A stretch of DNA of 64,000 nucleotides from Basilea psittacipulmonis DSM 24701 (GTDB taxonomy: Bacteria; Pseudomonadota; Gammaproteobacteria; Burkholderiales; Burkholderiaceae_B): contig NZ_CP009238.1 of NCBI RefSeq assembly GCF_000743945.1, forward strand, positions 1,116,001 to 1,180,000. The letters are read 5' to 3'. Under the pieces are notes generated by a model that saw only the letters and a program-made list of their open reading frames with translations, ran no database searches and was not told where the DNA came from. Made by a program: the position numbers and the translations under genes. Shown here piece after piece: positions 1-8,257 of the stretch. Numbering within the stretch: position 1 is the first letter of the stretch; each line of letters begins with the position of its first letter.

Positions 1-250
1 TAGTTTCGTATTTATCGCCACGTTTAATCACGCCAAGTTGGTAATAATAAGTACTTGGTTTGATCCCCACCACTTTAAAAAGTAAAGTTAAGCGGTAAGC
101 ATGTCGTAATTTATAAACCAACGCCGCACGTTGTGTGTTATTCAGACTATCTAGCGTTTTGTCTTTTAACAACACCCCTAACTTCTTCTCCAAAGAAATA
201 AGCGCCCTATCTTGAGCCAGCCCATTATGTTTTGGCAACTTTTTACTCAT
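1..250 (-). CDS. IS3-family (IS150-like) transposase, N-terminal part, cut by window edge
   Basis: Not a complete gene: 83 codons are visible, starting at the ATG at 248-250 and running off the left edge. A good ribosome site (AAAGGAG, about 7 nt before the ATG) fixes the start. The protein is lysine-rich and helical, then reads KVVGIKPSTYYYQLG around residues 59-73. This resembles the segment before the DDE integrase core of IS150-type OrfB proteins, where a hydrophobic helix is followed by S-T-Y-Y-Y. The DDE catalytic core itself lies outside the window. No OrfA frame is visible upstream between 251 and 533, so this is either a separately translated OrfB-like gene or a truncated element. 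Family call is from sequence pattern only. Confidence 0.6.
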   Translation of the reverse strand, partial: MSKKLPKHNGLAQDRALISLEKKLGVLLKDKTLDSLNNTQRAALVYKLRHAYRLTLLFKVVGIKPSTYYYQLGVIKRGDKYET

Positions 251-298
251 AGCTTTTTCTCCTTTGAAAAAGAAATAGCAACACTATTTAATTTCATT

Positions 299-326
299 CT
301 ATGCCTTTAATGATACATTGCAAAAT
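299..326 (-). promoter_or_regulatory. possible promoter of the transposase gene
   Basis: Reading the minus strand, a TTGCAA hexamer is followed after 16 bp by TAGAAT, about 50 bp upstream of the transposase start. Both hexamers are 4-5 of 6 matches to sigma-70. In AT-rich DNA this could be chance. Confidence 0.3.
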
Positions 327-460
327 CTGACTAATATTAAGGGTGCAGTTTTGTTATTTTTTTACAACACTGATGAACAAATATATTTTCTATTAAAAAT
401 AACAAGTAGCTTAACAAAATAGGCATCTTTGATCTGATTATTGTGCAGTGAACAAGATGG

Positions 461-524
461 TTTATTTCTTTATTTCTTTATTTCTTTATTTCTTTATTTC
501 TTTATTTCTTTGTTTCTTTGTTGT
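461..524. repeat. octamer tandem repeat (TTTATTTC)n
   Basis: Six perfect copies of TTTATTTC run from 461 to 508, followed by TTTGTTTC (509-516) and a degenerate TTTGTTGT (517-524). It lies between the tyrB terminator and the transposase promoter region, in no gene. An 8-bp unit changes in number by slipped-strand mispairing, so length polymorphism between strains is expected. Effect on any gene is unknown. The rest of 251-533 is AT-rich spacer with no other structure I can support. Confidence 0.9.
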
Positions 525-533
525 TTATAACAG

Positions 534-573
534 AAAAGCTCCTTTGTGCATAATGGGCAACAAAGGAGCTTTT
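534..573 (-). terminator. rho-independent terminator of tyrB
   Basis: Perfect 14-bp inverted repeat AAAAGCTCCTTTGT (534-547) / ACAAAGGAGCTTTT (560-573) with a 12-nt loop, 32 bp past the tyrB stop. A/T runs at both outer ends make it potentially bidirectional. Confidence 0.85.
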
Positions 574-605
574 AACAATCGTTCTATATCGAATAATATG
601 TCACA

Positions 606-1808
606 TTAGGCTTCAACGCTTGCGATAGCTTTTGCCACATAATCGATGTTTTGTGAATTTAATGCCGCCATACAAATACGACCACTCTTAACAGCATAAA
701 TACCAAATTCATCTGCTAAGCGTGCGACTTGATCAGCCGTTAAGCCTGAGAAAGAGAACATACCTTGTTGATCAACCATAAAAGAAAAATCACGCTTGAC
801 CTCCAAAGCTTTTAATTTAGCAACCAAATCCACTCTGGTTTGGTGAATACGCTGACGCATTTGTGCCAACTCATTTTCCCACAACGCAAATAATTCAGGG
901 TTATTCAATACTTTAGCCACCATCGCTGCACCGTGAATAGGTGGGTTTGAATAGTTAGAACGAATATTGCATTTTACTTGAGACTGCACTCTTACGGCAT
1001 CATCAGCTGTTTGCGTGGTAATCGTTAAAGCACCCACACGCTCACCGTACAAAGAGAACGATTTAGAGAATGAGGATGCCACTAAAATTGAAATGCCTTT
1101 TTCTGCAAATAAACGAACGGCATACGCATCTTCATCCAAGCCTTTACCAAAGCCCTGATAAGCAATATCAAGAAATGGTGTCAATTCTCTTTCTTTAATA
1201 ATATCTGCCAACACTTCCCATTGGGCATGGGTCATTTCTGCCCCCGTAGGGTTATGGCAGCACGCATGCAATACCACAATAGAACGTGGTGCTAACTGTT
1301 TAAAGAACTGTGTTAACGCCTCAAAATCTACTGAATAGGTTTGGGGATTGTAGTAAGGATAGGTATCTACTTTAAAACCCGCATTGGCAAAAATAGCGTG
1401 ATGGTTCGCCCAAGTTGGGTTAGAAACATATACCGTAGCATCAGGAGTAACTGTTTTTAAAAAGTCAGCTCCTACTTTTAACGCCCCTGTTCCACCTAAA
1501 GATTGAAACGTCACCGCACGTTTTTCAGTGATAATTTTTGAGTTAGCTCCTAAAAGTAATTTTTGGGCCCCTAAATCATAAGCTTTTAAACCATCAATCG
1601 GCAAATAAGTACGAGGACTGTTTTCCTTTAGCAAGGTCTCTTCAGCCTGACGAATCGCTTGAAGCAAAGGAACTTTCCCATGATCGTCATAGTAAACGCC
1701 CACCCCTAAATTCACTTTATTAGGTCTTGCGTCAGCATTGAATTTTTCTGTGATACCCAAAATCGGATCACTGGGAGCTAACGGTACTGACTCAAAAATA
1801 TTACTCAT
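606..1808 (-). CDS. tyrB: aromatic amino acid / aspartate aminotransferase (class I)
   Basis: PLP enzyme transferring the amino group between aromatic amino acids or aspartate/glutamate and 2-oxo acids in the cytosol. It is 400 aa, the normal length of the AspC/TyrB fold. Visible signatures are HNPTGAE (185-191), the cofactor-contacting D214 and Y217 in DIAYQGF, the Schiff-base lysine K249 in SSFSKSFSLYGERVG, R257, and the substrate-carboxylate arginine in KSGR near the C-terminus. The gene is divergent from uvrB and ends at a strong hairpin terminator, so it is probably monocistronic. Sequence alone does not separate TyrB from AspC; the tyrB-uvrB neighbourhood, recalled from Bordetella, favours the tyrB name. 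Confidence 0.88.
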   Translation of the reverse strand: MSNIFESVPLAPSDPILGITEKFNADARPNKVNLGVGVYYDDHGKVPLLQAIRQAEETLLKENSPRTYLPIDGLKAYDLGAQKLLLGANSKIITEKRAVTFQSLGGTGALKVGADFLKTVTPDATVYVSNPTWANHHAIFANAGFKVDTYPYYNPQTYSVDFEALTQFFKQLAPRSIVVLHACCHNPTGAEMTHAQWEVLADIIKERELTPFLDIAYQGFGKGLDEDAYAVRLFAEKGISILVASSFSKSFSLYGERVGALTITTQTADDAVRVQSQVKCNIRSNYSNPPIHGAAMVAKVLNNPELFALWENELAQMRQRIHQTRVDLVAKLKALEVKRDFSFMVDQQGMFSFSGLTADQVARLADEFGIYAVKSGRICMAALNSQNIDYVAKAIASVEA

Positions 1809-1827
1809 AATTATCGCCTTACGAAAT

Positions 1828-1856
1828 AGTTAATGATAGTGTTAAAATTATATACT
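1828..1856. promoter_or_regulatory. divergent tyrB/uvrB promoter region
   Basis: The 77-bp gap holds overlapping -10 hexamers on the two strands: TATAAT on minus (1847-1852, tyrB) and TATACT on plus (1851-1856, uvrB) with a weak TAGTTA -35 at 1828. The -35 elements are poor. No CTGT-N8-ACAG LexA box is present here. Confidence 0.45.
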
Positions 1857-1885
1857 TTTTTAAAGAGAATGAAATCCTATTTTAT

Positions 1886-3904
1886 ATGTCTGAAGCTCAT
1901 TTCAAACAGTTTGCAGGAAGCCCTTTCCAACTTTTACAACTCTACCCTCCTGCTGGCGATCAACCTCAAGCTATCGCATCCTTAGTTCAAGGAGTCAAAG
2001 ATGGACTGATGTTTCAGACTTTATTAGGCGTAACAGGTTCTGGAAAAACCTATACCATGGCGAATGTGATCGCTGAATTAGGAAGACCTGCTTTGATCCT
2101 TGCTCCTAATAAAACCTTGGCGGCACAGCTATACGCGGAAATGCGAGCTTTTTTTCCTCGAAATGCCGTTGAATACTTTGTTTCTTACTACGACTATTAT
2201 CAACCTGAAGCTTACGTTCCCACTAAAGATTTATTTATCGAAAAAGATTCCTCTGTCAATGAACAAATTGAGCAGCTTCGTTTATCTGCCACCAAAAGCC
2301 TTTTGGAACGCAGAGATACGATTATCGTAGGCACCGTTTCTACTATCTACGGTATCGGCAATCCTAATGACTACCATGCCATGGTGTTAACGTTAAGAAC
2401 GGGTGATGATATTCCTCGAAAAGAGTTATTAGCACGCTTAGTTAGCATGCAATATCAAAGAAACGATATTGAATTTTCAAGGGGAAATTTTCGTGTTCGT
2501 GGCGAAATCATTGATGTTTTCCCAGCAGAAAACGCGGAACTTGCCTTACGCATCACATTGTTCGATGATGAAATTGAAAAATTAGAATTATTTGATCCTT
2601 TAACAGGCAAAGTACAACAAACCACGCCTAGGTTCACGATATACCCAAGTTCCCACTATGTTACTCCTCGCGCCACCATTCTTAGGGCCATTGAAACGAT
2701 CAAAGAAGAACTGGTCGAACGTGGTAATGAATTACGTGCCAACAACCGATTGGTCGAACTGCAACGTTTAGAACAACGAACACGCTTTGATATTGAGATG
2801 TTACAAGAACTGGGGTTTTGCAAAGGCATTGAAAATTACTCTCGACACCTATCTGGTGCAGCACCTGGTGATCCTCCCCCCACACTCATCGATTACCTCC
2901 CACAAGACGCACTGATGTTTTTTGATGAAAGTCACAATATGATGGGACAGCTAGGTGCGATGTATCGAGGCGACCGTTCGCGTAAAGAAACCTTGGTGGA
3001 ATACGGCTTCAGATTACCTTCTGCATTGGATAATCGTCCCTTAAAATTTGAAGAATTTGAACAAAGAATGCACCAAAGTATTTTTGTTTCCGCTACCCCT
3101 GCAAAATACGAGATGGAGCATTCGGATCAAATCGTGGAACAAGTCGTTAGACCGACAGGATTAATCGATCCAGAAATCATCATTCGCCCCGCCCTAAGTC
3201 AAGTTGACGACTTATTAAGCGAAGCAAATGCTACCATCGCAAAAGGTGAAAGAGTCTTGGTCACCACATTAACCAAACGGATGTCCGAAGACCTCACCCA
3301 GTTTTTATCTGAACATGGACTAAAAGTACGTTATCTTCATTCTGATATTGACACCGTTGAACGTGTTGAAATTATTCGTGATTTACGTTTAGGAAAATTC
3401 GATATCTTAGTGGGTATTAACTTATTAAGAGAGGGATTAGACATTCCAGAAGTCAGTTTAGTAGCCATTCTTGATGCGGACAAAGAAGGCTTTTTACGTT
3501 CTGAACGCAGTCTTATTCAAACCATTGGGCGAGCAGCTCGAAACCTGCACGGAAGAGCCATTCTGTATGCGGACCATATTACCGACTCCATGAAACGTGC
3601 CATCGACGAAACCAATCGAAGACGGCAAAAACAATTAGAGTTCAACAAAGTTCACGGCATTATTCCAAAAGGAGTCAGCAAAAAGATCGATGATTTAATC
3701 GATGGCGTTAGCTCAATTTCTGATACATCTGACACAGATACTCATGAACTTTTCCAAGGCGATGAAAAAGCCATTGCCAAAGAAATTAAACGATTAGAAA
3801 AACAGATGTTAGAACATGCGAAAAACCTTGAGTTTGAACAAGCTGCCGCTACACGAGACCAACTTAATCGACTCAAACAACAATTACTATTTGAAGCTTC
3901 CTAA
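1886..3904 (+). CDS. uvrB: excinuclease ABC subunit B
   Basis: UvrB is the helicase-like damage-verification subunit of nucleotide excision repair. It receives damaged DNA from UvrA and recruits UvrC for incision. The 672 aa match the E. coli length. Walker A is GVTGSGKT (48-55). The tyrosine-rich beta-hairpin that inserts between strands is [12 protein letters not shown] (101-112). The DEAD-box-type DESH motif lies near 345, and helicase motifs V/VI near LREGLDIPE and QTIGRAARN. The C-terminal UVR motif (about 632-667) contacts UvrC. The ribosome site is weak. No SOS box is visible upstream, unlike E. coli uvrB. The 120-bp tandem array starts 7 bp after the stop codon. Confidence 0.98.
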   Translation: MSEAHFKQFAGSPFQLLQLYPPAGDQPQAIASLVQGVKDGLMFQTLLGVTGSGKTYTMANVIAELGRPALILAPNKTLAAQLYAEMRAFFPRNAVEYFVSYYDYYQPEAYVPTKDLFIEKDSSVNEQIEQLRLSATKSLLERRDTIIVGTVSTIYGIGNPNDYHAMVLTLRTGDDIPRKELLARLVSMQYQRNDIEFSRGNFRVRGEIIDVFPAENAELALRITLFDDEIEKLELFDPLTGKVQQTTPRFTIYPSSHYVTPRATILRAIETIKEELVERGNELRANNRLVELQRLEQRTRFDIEMLQELGFCKGIENYSRHLSGAAPGDPPPTLIDYLPQDALMFFDESHNMMGQLGAMYRGDRSRKETLVEYGFRLPSALDNRPLKFEEFEQRMHQSIFVSATPAKYEMEHSDQIVEQVVRPTGLIDPEIIIRPALSQVDDLLSEANATIAKGERVLVTTLTKRMSEDLTQFLSEHGLKVRYLHSDIDTVERVEIIRDLRLGKFDILVGINLLREGLDIPEVSLVAILDADKEGFLRSERSLIQTIGRAARNLHGRAILYADHITDSMKRAIDETNRRRQKQLEFNKVHGIIPKGVSKKIDDLIDGVSSISDTSDTDTHELFQGDEKAIAKEIKRLEKQMLEHAKNLEFEQAAATRDQLNRLKQQLLFEAS

Positions 3905-3910
3905 TACACC

Positions 3911-4432
3911 TTAAATCGTTGTGATGGACCTTGTGTTTTTCTTGTTTCGAGACATAGCAAGAGCTTCAAACCGAGCAATCAAGCTTTTGTCTGCCGATGT
4001 TTTACGCTCTAAACCGCTGTGATGGACATCTTAAATCGTTGAGATGGACCTTGTGTTTTTCTCGTTTCGAGGCATAGCAGGTGCTTCAAACCGAGCAATC
4101 AAGCTTTTGTCTGCCGATGTTTTACGCCCTGAACCGCTGCGATAGGCACCTTAAATCGTTGTGATGGACCTTGTGTTTTTCTCGTTTCGAGGCATAGCAG
4201 GCACTTCAAACCGAGCAATCAAGCCTTTGTCTGCCAATGTTTTACACCCTGAACCGCTGTGATGAACATCTTAAATCGTCGAGATGGAGGTTGTGTTTTT
4301 CTTGTTCCGAGGCATGGCAGGTGCTTCAAACCGAGCAATCAAGCCTTTGTCTGTCGATGTTTTATGCTCTGAACCGCTGTGATAGGTACCTTAAATCGTT
4401 GTGATGGACCTTGTGTTTTTCTTGTTCCGAGG
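3911..4432. repeat. tandem array, four 120-bp units plus a 42-bp partial unit
   Basis: Units start at 3911, 4031, 4151, 4271 and 4391, each with TTAAATCGT; the period is exactly 120 bp and the last unit stops after 42 bp. Copies differ by about 10-20 substitutions and no indels. Each unit has two near-copies of a 13-mer, CGCTGTGATGGAC and CGTTGAGATGGAC, spaced 22 bp across the unit junction. All plus-strand frames hit stops within a unit, so it is not a repeated protein. It fills the uvrB-lexA gap. There are no spacers, so it is not CRISPR, and no inverted-repeat termini. Function unknown. Confidence 0.95.
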
Positions 4433-4595
4433 TAATTTTTTGTGGGGATCGTGAAATACATATTTTTTTTACAATCGCTCATTCTTTTCCCCTGAAAAAC
4501 ACTCGAAAAAATTACAGTAAAGACACTGTATATAAAGTGAGTAACGATAAAACCACTAAAAAATAGCTTATCCTTTAAAAAATAAGAAAAAAATA

Positions 4596-4624
4596 TTGAC
4601 ATTTTGAACTTAATCATCGAAAAT
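4596..4624 (+). promoter_or_regulatory. lexA promoter
   Basis: TTGACA (4596-4601) is followed after 17 bp by GAAAAT (4619-4624). The -35 is a perfect match, the -10 matches 4 of 6. The LexA box sits immediately downstream, where a bound repressor would block initiation. The stretch 4433-4595 is AT-rich and shows nothing else I can support. Confidence 0.55.
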
Positions 4625-4628
4625 ATAA

Positions 4629-4644
4629 CTGTACATTTAAACAG
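4629..4644 (+). promoter_or_regulatory. SOS (LexA) box of lexA
   Basis: CTGTACATTTAAACAG has the exact CTGT-N8-ACAG form of the LexA operator of beta- and gammaproteobacteria. It is centred about 20 bp before the lexA start, which implies autorepression. It is the only complete box I found around uvrB and lexA. Confidence 0.85.
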
Positions 4645-4655
4645 CAGGATATTCT

Positions 4656-5306
4656 ATGATTAAGCTTACCGAACGCCAAAGTCAGATTTACGAATACATT
4701 CTTTCTTTTTTACAAAAATACGGTTACCCACCTAGTCGTGCCGAAATTGCACAGGAATTTGGATTTAAATCATCGAACTCTGCAGAAGATCATCTAAAAG
4801 CCCTTGCGAAGAAAGGTTGTATTGAGTTGACACATGGTAAATCACGCGGGATACGTGTTATCGAAGAAGCTGAAGATAGCTCATATTTACAGGAAAAGAT
4901 TACCCAAATCACTTCTCAGATTCTTGTTCCATTAGTAGGACGTGTTGCGGCTGGTAACCCTATCCTAGCGATCGAACATATTGATCGACAGTTTGCCATT
5001 GATCCGAAAACATTCGATCTGTTGCCTGACTACTTTCTTGAAGTAAAAGGCGATTCCATGAAAGACATTGGCATTTTAGAAGGAGATTTCCTTGCTGTTA
5101 AACGACAGTCCGATGCGAGAAATGGTCAGGTCATCGTCGCACGCATTGATGAAGAAGTTACCGTAAAACGCTTTTTAAGAAAAGCCACTCATATCGAACT
5201 ACTGGCTGAAAACCCTAATTACGCACCGATTATTGTCACTCCTGATATGCCTTTTACCATTGAAGGACTTGCAGTGGGGCTTATTCGTCCTCACTCATTT
5301 ATGTAG
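4656..5306 (+). CDS. lexA: SOS transcriptional repressor LexA
   Basis: LexA represses DNA-damage genes and cleaves itself when RecA-ssDNA filaments form. The 216 aa include an N-terminal winged helix-turn-helix (1-70; PPSRAEIAQEFGFKSSNSAEDHLKAL matches the family in overlapping parts). The self-cleavage bond is Ala99-Gly100 in RVAAGNP. The catalytic dyad is Ser134 in GDSM and Lys171 in VTVKRF. All needed residues are present, so it should be functional. Regulation is by the operator at 4629-4644. The gene stands alone: an array lies upstream and a hairpin terminator follows. Confidence 0.97.
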   Translation: MIKLTERQSQIYEYILSFLQKYGYPPSRAEIAQEFGFKSSNSAEDHLKALAKKGCIELTHGKSRGIRVIEEAEDSSYLQEKITQITSQILVPLVGRVAAGNPILAIEHIDRQFAIDPKTFDLLPDYFLEVKGDSMKDIGILEGDFLAVKRQSDARNGQVIVARIDEEVTVKRFLRKATHIELLAENPNYAPIIVTPDMPFTIEGLAVGLIRPHSFM

Positions 5307-5320
5307 GCATAGACTTAACG

Positions 5321-5350
5321 AAGAGGGTAATATTGCATTACCCTCTTTTC
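5321..5350 (+). terminator. rho-independent terminator of lexA
   Basis: 11-bp stem AAGAGGGTAAT (5321-5331) / ATTACCCTCTT (5337-5347) with a 5-nt loop, 14 bp after the lexA stop. The T tract is short (TTTTC region), so termination may be partial. Confidence 0.75.
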
Positions 5351-5555
5351 TCACCTCTACTAACAATACCCGCTCTACATCTCAATCCTCACCTCTCACA
5401 CACTTCAATCTCAATCATTAAGAACCTCCTAAAAACTCCCACCCACTCTACACTTAACACCACCGCACTAATCACATTGCTTTTATCGCGTCAATACACC
5501 TATCTCACCCCCCCTCAATCACTGACTCACAGACCTCTCTTTTTTAACTGATCTA
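5348..5555 (+). other. C-rich, G-poor spacer (possible Rho-utilisation region)
   Basis: About 208 bases downstream of lexA hold only about 9 G on the plus strand, while C and T dominate. Open frames in it are a by-product of few TAG/TGA stops and have no ribosome site. A long C-over-G stretch in the transcribed strand is a hallmark of rut sites for Rho, so it may back up the weak intrinsic terminator. That role is inferred. Confidence 0.5.
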
Positions 5556-5595
5556 ATCTATAAATAGCCTATACAATAATTGATATAAGAGGTAT

Positions 5596-5625
5596 TTGAC
5601 TAGTCTATATTTTTTGTAATATGAT
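5596..5625 (+). promoter_or_regulatory. promoter of the marR-type gene
   Basis: TTGACT (5596-5601), 18-bp spacer, TATGAT (5620-5625); the ATG lies 28 bp further on, preceded by CGAGGTG. Both hexamers match 5 of 6. Confidence 0.6.
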
Positions 5626-5653
5626 TAAATAATGAATAAAACGAGGTGAAAAA

Positions 5654-6157
5654 ATGCCTGAAAACAAACAATTATTTCTACCTAAAGCGAATAAATCTTT
5701 GGGTTATTTTATTTATAACATTCAGCTTTCTATGGAGAAAATGATTAACGAAAGCATGAAGCCTTTTGATTTGACCAAAACCCAATGGCTTCCTTTATAT
5801 CTTATCTCCAAATACGAACAAAGTACCCCCGCTTTTTTGGCCGAACAGTGTGATGTCGATACGGGGGCGATGACGCGTACATTGGATCGCATCGAGAAAA
5901 AAGGTTACATCATTCGCCAAAGAAGTCAGAAAGACAGACGCTCTGTTATGATTATTTTGACTGAAAAAGGGCAAGAAATCTTACAACAAACTCTACCCTT
6001 TATTTCAAACGCTTTGGACTTTCATCTCAGAGGTTTTTCACAAGAACGCAAAGACCTTTTATTGGATATGCTCAAAGAAGTGCTTTTAAATGGTCATCCT
6101 GATTTAGTCAGTCGCTATCATAAAAACACCTCTCTGGAACAAAGTCAAGAAGACTAA
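5654..6157 (+). CDS. MarR-family transcriptional regulator
   Basis: A 167-aa dimeric winged-helix regulator. The core helix-turn-helix spans about 50-95 (TPAFLAEQCDVDTGAMTRTL as recognition region), followed by the beta-wing with the family's DRR signature in QKDRRSVMI, then C-terminal dimerisation helices. The start has a good ribosome site (GAGGTG, 6 nt spacing). It has its own promoter. No transporter or degradative enzyme sits next to it, so its ligand and target genes cannot be inferred. Autoregulation is common in the family but no clear palindrome was identified. Confidence 0.88.
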   Translation: MPENKQLFLPKANKSLGYFIYNIQLSMEKMINESMKPFDLTKTQWLPLYLISKYEQSTPAFLAEQCDVDTGAMTRTLDRIEKKGYIIRQRSQKDRRSVMIILTEKGQEILQQTLPFISNALDFHLRGFSQERKDLLLDMLKEVLLNGHPDLVSRYHKNTSLEQSQED

Positions 6158-6242
6158 ATTATTAGAGATTTTGCCTTCAAGCTCTGATAAAATAGAGCAT
6201 TTAATCATTTTTAACACCTATTTTTTTAATTGAACTAAGATT

Positions 6243-6971
6243 ATGGCTGGACATAGTAAATGGGCAAATATCCAACACCGTAAAGGTCGTCAGGATGCCA
6301 AACGTGGAAAAATTTGGACAAAAATCATTCGTGAAATTACTGTTGCTGCGCGTGCAGGTGGCCCTGATCCTGCTGCCAATCCTGCCCTTCGTCTTGCATG
6401 GGATAAAGCAACGGCTGCTAATATGCCAAAAGACAATATTCTTCGTGCTATCCAACGTGGTAGCGGTGCGTCAGACGGCGAAAATTACGAATCGATTCGT
6501 TACGAGGGCTATGGAATTGGCGGTGCTGCCGTTATTATTGATTGTATGACAGACAATCGCACTCGCACGGTTTCTGATGTACGCCACGCTTTAACAAAAC
6601 ACGGCGGTAATCTAGGTACGGACGGTTGCGTAACATTTATGTTCAGACATTGTGGTCAGTTTATTTTTGGACCAGGTAATGATGAAGACAAAATCATGGA
6701 AGTCGCTCTAGAAGCAGGAGCTGACGATATTATTACCGATGAAGAAGGTGTCATTGAGGTATTATGCGAACCTGCTGATTTTCATACTGTCAAAGATGCG
6801 TTACTTCAAGCGGGTCTCACCCCTGATTCAGATGCAATTTTAATGAAACCGTTAAATGAAACAGTATTAACGGGTGAGGATGCCGTCAAGATGCAAAAAA
6901 TTCTAGATATGCTAGAAGAATTAGATGATGTACAAGAAGTATATACCAGTGCTGTATTAGAGTTGGAATAA
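6243..6971 (+). CDS. yebC: YebC/PmpR-family protein
   Basis: A 242-aa member of the YebC/TACO1 family, opening with [19 protein letters not shown] as in nearly all homologues. Family members have been described as DNA-binding transcriptional regulators and, more recently, as factors helping ribosomes through difficult stretches. The acidic middle ([17 protein letters not shown]) is typical. It lies 2 bp ahead of purD and is probably the first gene of that operon. A weak hairpin (GCTCT/AGAGC at 6181-6198) lies between the MarR gene and this one. No clear Shine-Dalgarno precedes the ATG, but the conserved N-terminus fixes the start. Confidence 0.93.
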   Translation: MAGHSKWANIQHRKGRQDAKRGKIWTKIIREITVAARAGGPDPAANPALRLAWDKATAANMPKDNILRAIQRGSGASDGENYESIRYEGYGIGGAAVIIDCMTDNRTRTVSDVRHALTKHGGNLGTDGCVTFMFRHCGQFIFGPGNDEDKIMEVALEAGADDIITDEEGVIEVLCEPADFHTVKDALLQAGLTPDSDAILMKPLNETVLTGEDAVKMQKILDMLEELDDVQEVYTSAVLELE

Positions 6972-6973
6972 AG

Positions 6974-8257
6974 ATGAAAATATTAGTGATAGGAAGTGGC
7001 GGTCGCGAACACGCTTTGGCTTGGAGATTATCCCAACCCGAACATATTGAAAAAGTTTATGTGGCACCTGGAAATGGTGGCACACAGGTAGGTAAACTTG
7101 AAAACTTACCTATCACTGATTTTGAAGAGTTGGCATCTTTTGTACAAACTGAACAAATTGCCTTGACTGTTGTGGGTCCTGAAGCCCCTCTAGCCGCTGG
7201 CATCGTAGACTTTTTTTCAGAAAAAGGTTTACCTATCTTTGGCCCCCGAAAAGCCGCCGCACAGCTTGAAAGCTCTAAAGACTATGCTAAAGCCTTTATG
7301 TTCAGACACCATATTCCTACTGCTGAATATGCAACATTTAGCGATGCAAAAAAAGCACATGACTATTTAAATCAACACCCTGCTCCTATCGTTATTAAGG
7401 CCGATGGCTTGGCTGCTGGCAAAGGAGTCATTGTCGCGATGACCGATGAACAAGCACATCAAGCTGTCGATGATATGCTAGAGGGTAATAGCATGGGGCA
7501 AGCTGGCTCAAGAGTGGTTATTGAGGAATTCTTAGAGGGCGAAGAAGCTAGTTTTATCGTTTTATCAGATGGTAAAAACATTCTTCCGCTTGCCACCAGC
7601 CAAGATCATAAACGTCTAAAAGATCATGATGAAGGTCCGAACACAGGAGGCATGGGTGCCTATAGTCCAGCCCCCATTGTTTCTGATACCTTACATCGTC
7701 GCATTATGAAAGAAGTCATCGAACCTAGTATTCAAGGGATGGCCAAAGATGGTTTACCTTACACAGGCTTTTTATATGCAGGTTTAATGATTGGCCCAGG
7801 TGATGACGAACATCGCTCTATCAAAGTACTTGAATTTAATTGCCGAATGGGCGATCCTGAAACGCAGCCCATTATGATGCGAATTAAAAATGACTTTTCC
7901 AAAGTATTATGCTTGGCCTGCAATGGCAAACTAAACGAAGCACATATCGAGTGGGATCCTCGAACGGCTTTAGGCGTTGTTTTAGCGGCACCTGGTTATC
8001 CTGAAAAACCTGTCACAGGTCAAGTGATCACACACCTGCCCTCACCAAACGAACATTTATGTGTTTTTTATGCGGGCACGAAACTTAACGAAAACAAAGA
8101 ATTAATCAGCAGTGGCGGTCGAGTATTATGTGTTACGGCTTTGGGCGATAGCGTGGAAAGCACTCGTCATGCGGTTTACCAAGCCATCGCTGATATTCAC
8201 TTCCCAGATTGTCAATATCGCACGGACATTGCATGGAGAGCGTTAAAACGTTCATGA
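6974..8257 (+). CDS. purD: phosphoribosylamine-glycine ligase (GAR synthetase)
   Basis: Second step of de novo purine synthesis: ATP-dependent joining of 5-phosphoribosylamine and glycine. The 427 aa are the normal monofunctional bacterial length. The N-terminal domain opens with MKILVIGSGGREHALAW. The ATP-grasp region has IKADGLAAGKGV and the metal/ATP-binding EFNCRMGDPETQ. It follows yebC by 2 bp, and its TGA overlaps the nadD start (ATGA at 8254-8257), implying coupled translation. Confidence 0.97.
   Translation: MKILVIGSGGREHALAWRLSQPEHIEKVYVAPGNGGTQVGKLENLPITDFEELASFVQTEQIALTVVGPEAPLAAGIVDFFSEKGLPIFGPRKAAAQLESSKDYAKAFMFRHHIPTAEYATFSDAKKAHDYLNQHPAPIVIKADGLAAGKGVIVAMTDEQAHQAVDDMLEGNSMGQAGSRVVIEEFLEGEEASFIVLSDGKNILPLATSQDHKRLKDHDEGPNTGGMGAYSPAPIVSDTLHRRIMKEVIEPSIQGMAKDGLPYTGFLYAGLMIGPGDDEHRSIKVLEFNCRMGDPETQPIMMRIKNDFSKVLCLACNGKLNEAHIEWDPRTALGVVLAAPGYPEKPVTGQVITHLPSPNEHLCVFYAGTKLNENKELISSGGRVLCVTALGDSVESTRHAVYQAIADIHFPDCQYRTDIAWRALKRS

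Noticed and set aside
1809..1885. SOS box on uvrB
   Set aside because: No CTGT-N8-ACAG in the 77-bp gap.
3911..4432. CRISPR array
   Set aside because: Units are 120 bp with no unique spacers, no leader and no cas genes; the same applies to the 98-bp array.
4526..4541. Second LexA box upstream of lexA
   Set aside because: Only the CTGT half-site is present (CTGTATATAAAGTGAG); the ACAG half is missing.
4339..4617. 92-codon minus-strand open frame between the 120-bp array and lexA
   Set aside because: No ribosome site, low-complexity hydrophobic start, and its second half is repeat sequence that does not stay open in the other units.
5233..5551. Two short plus-strand open frames after lexA
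   Set aside because: They arise from the scarcity of G (few TAG/TGA) in the C-rich spacer and have no Shine-Dalgarno or conserved look.
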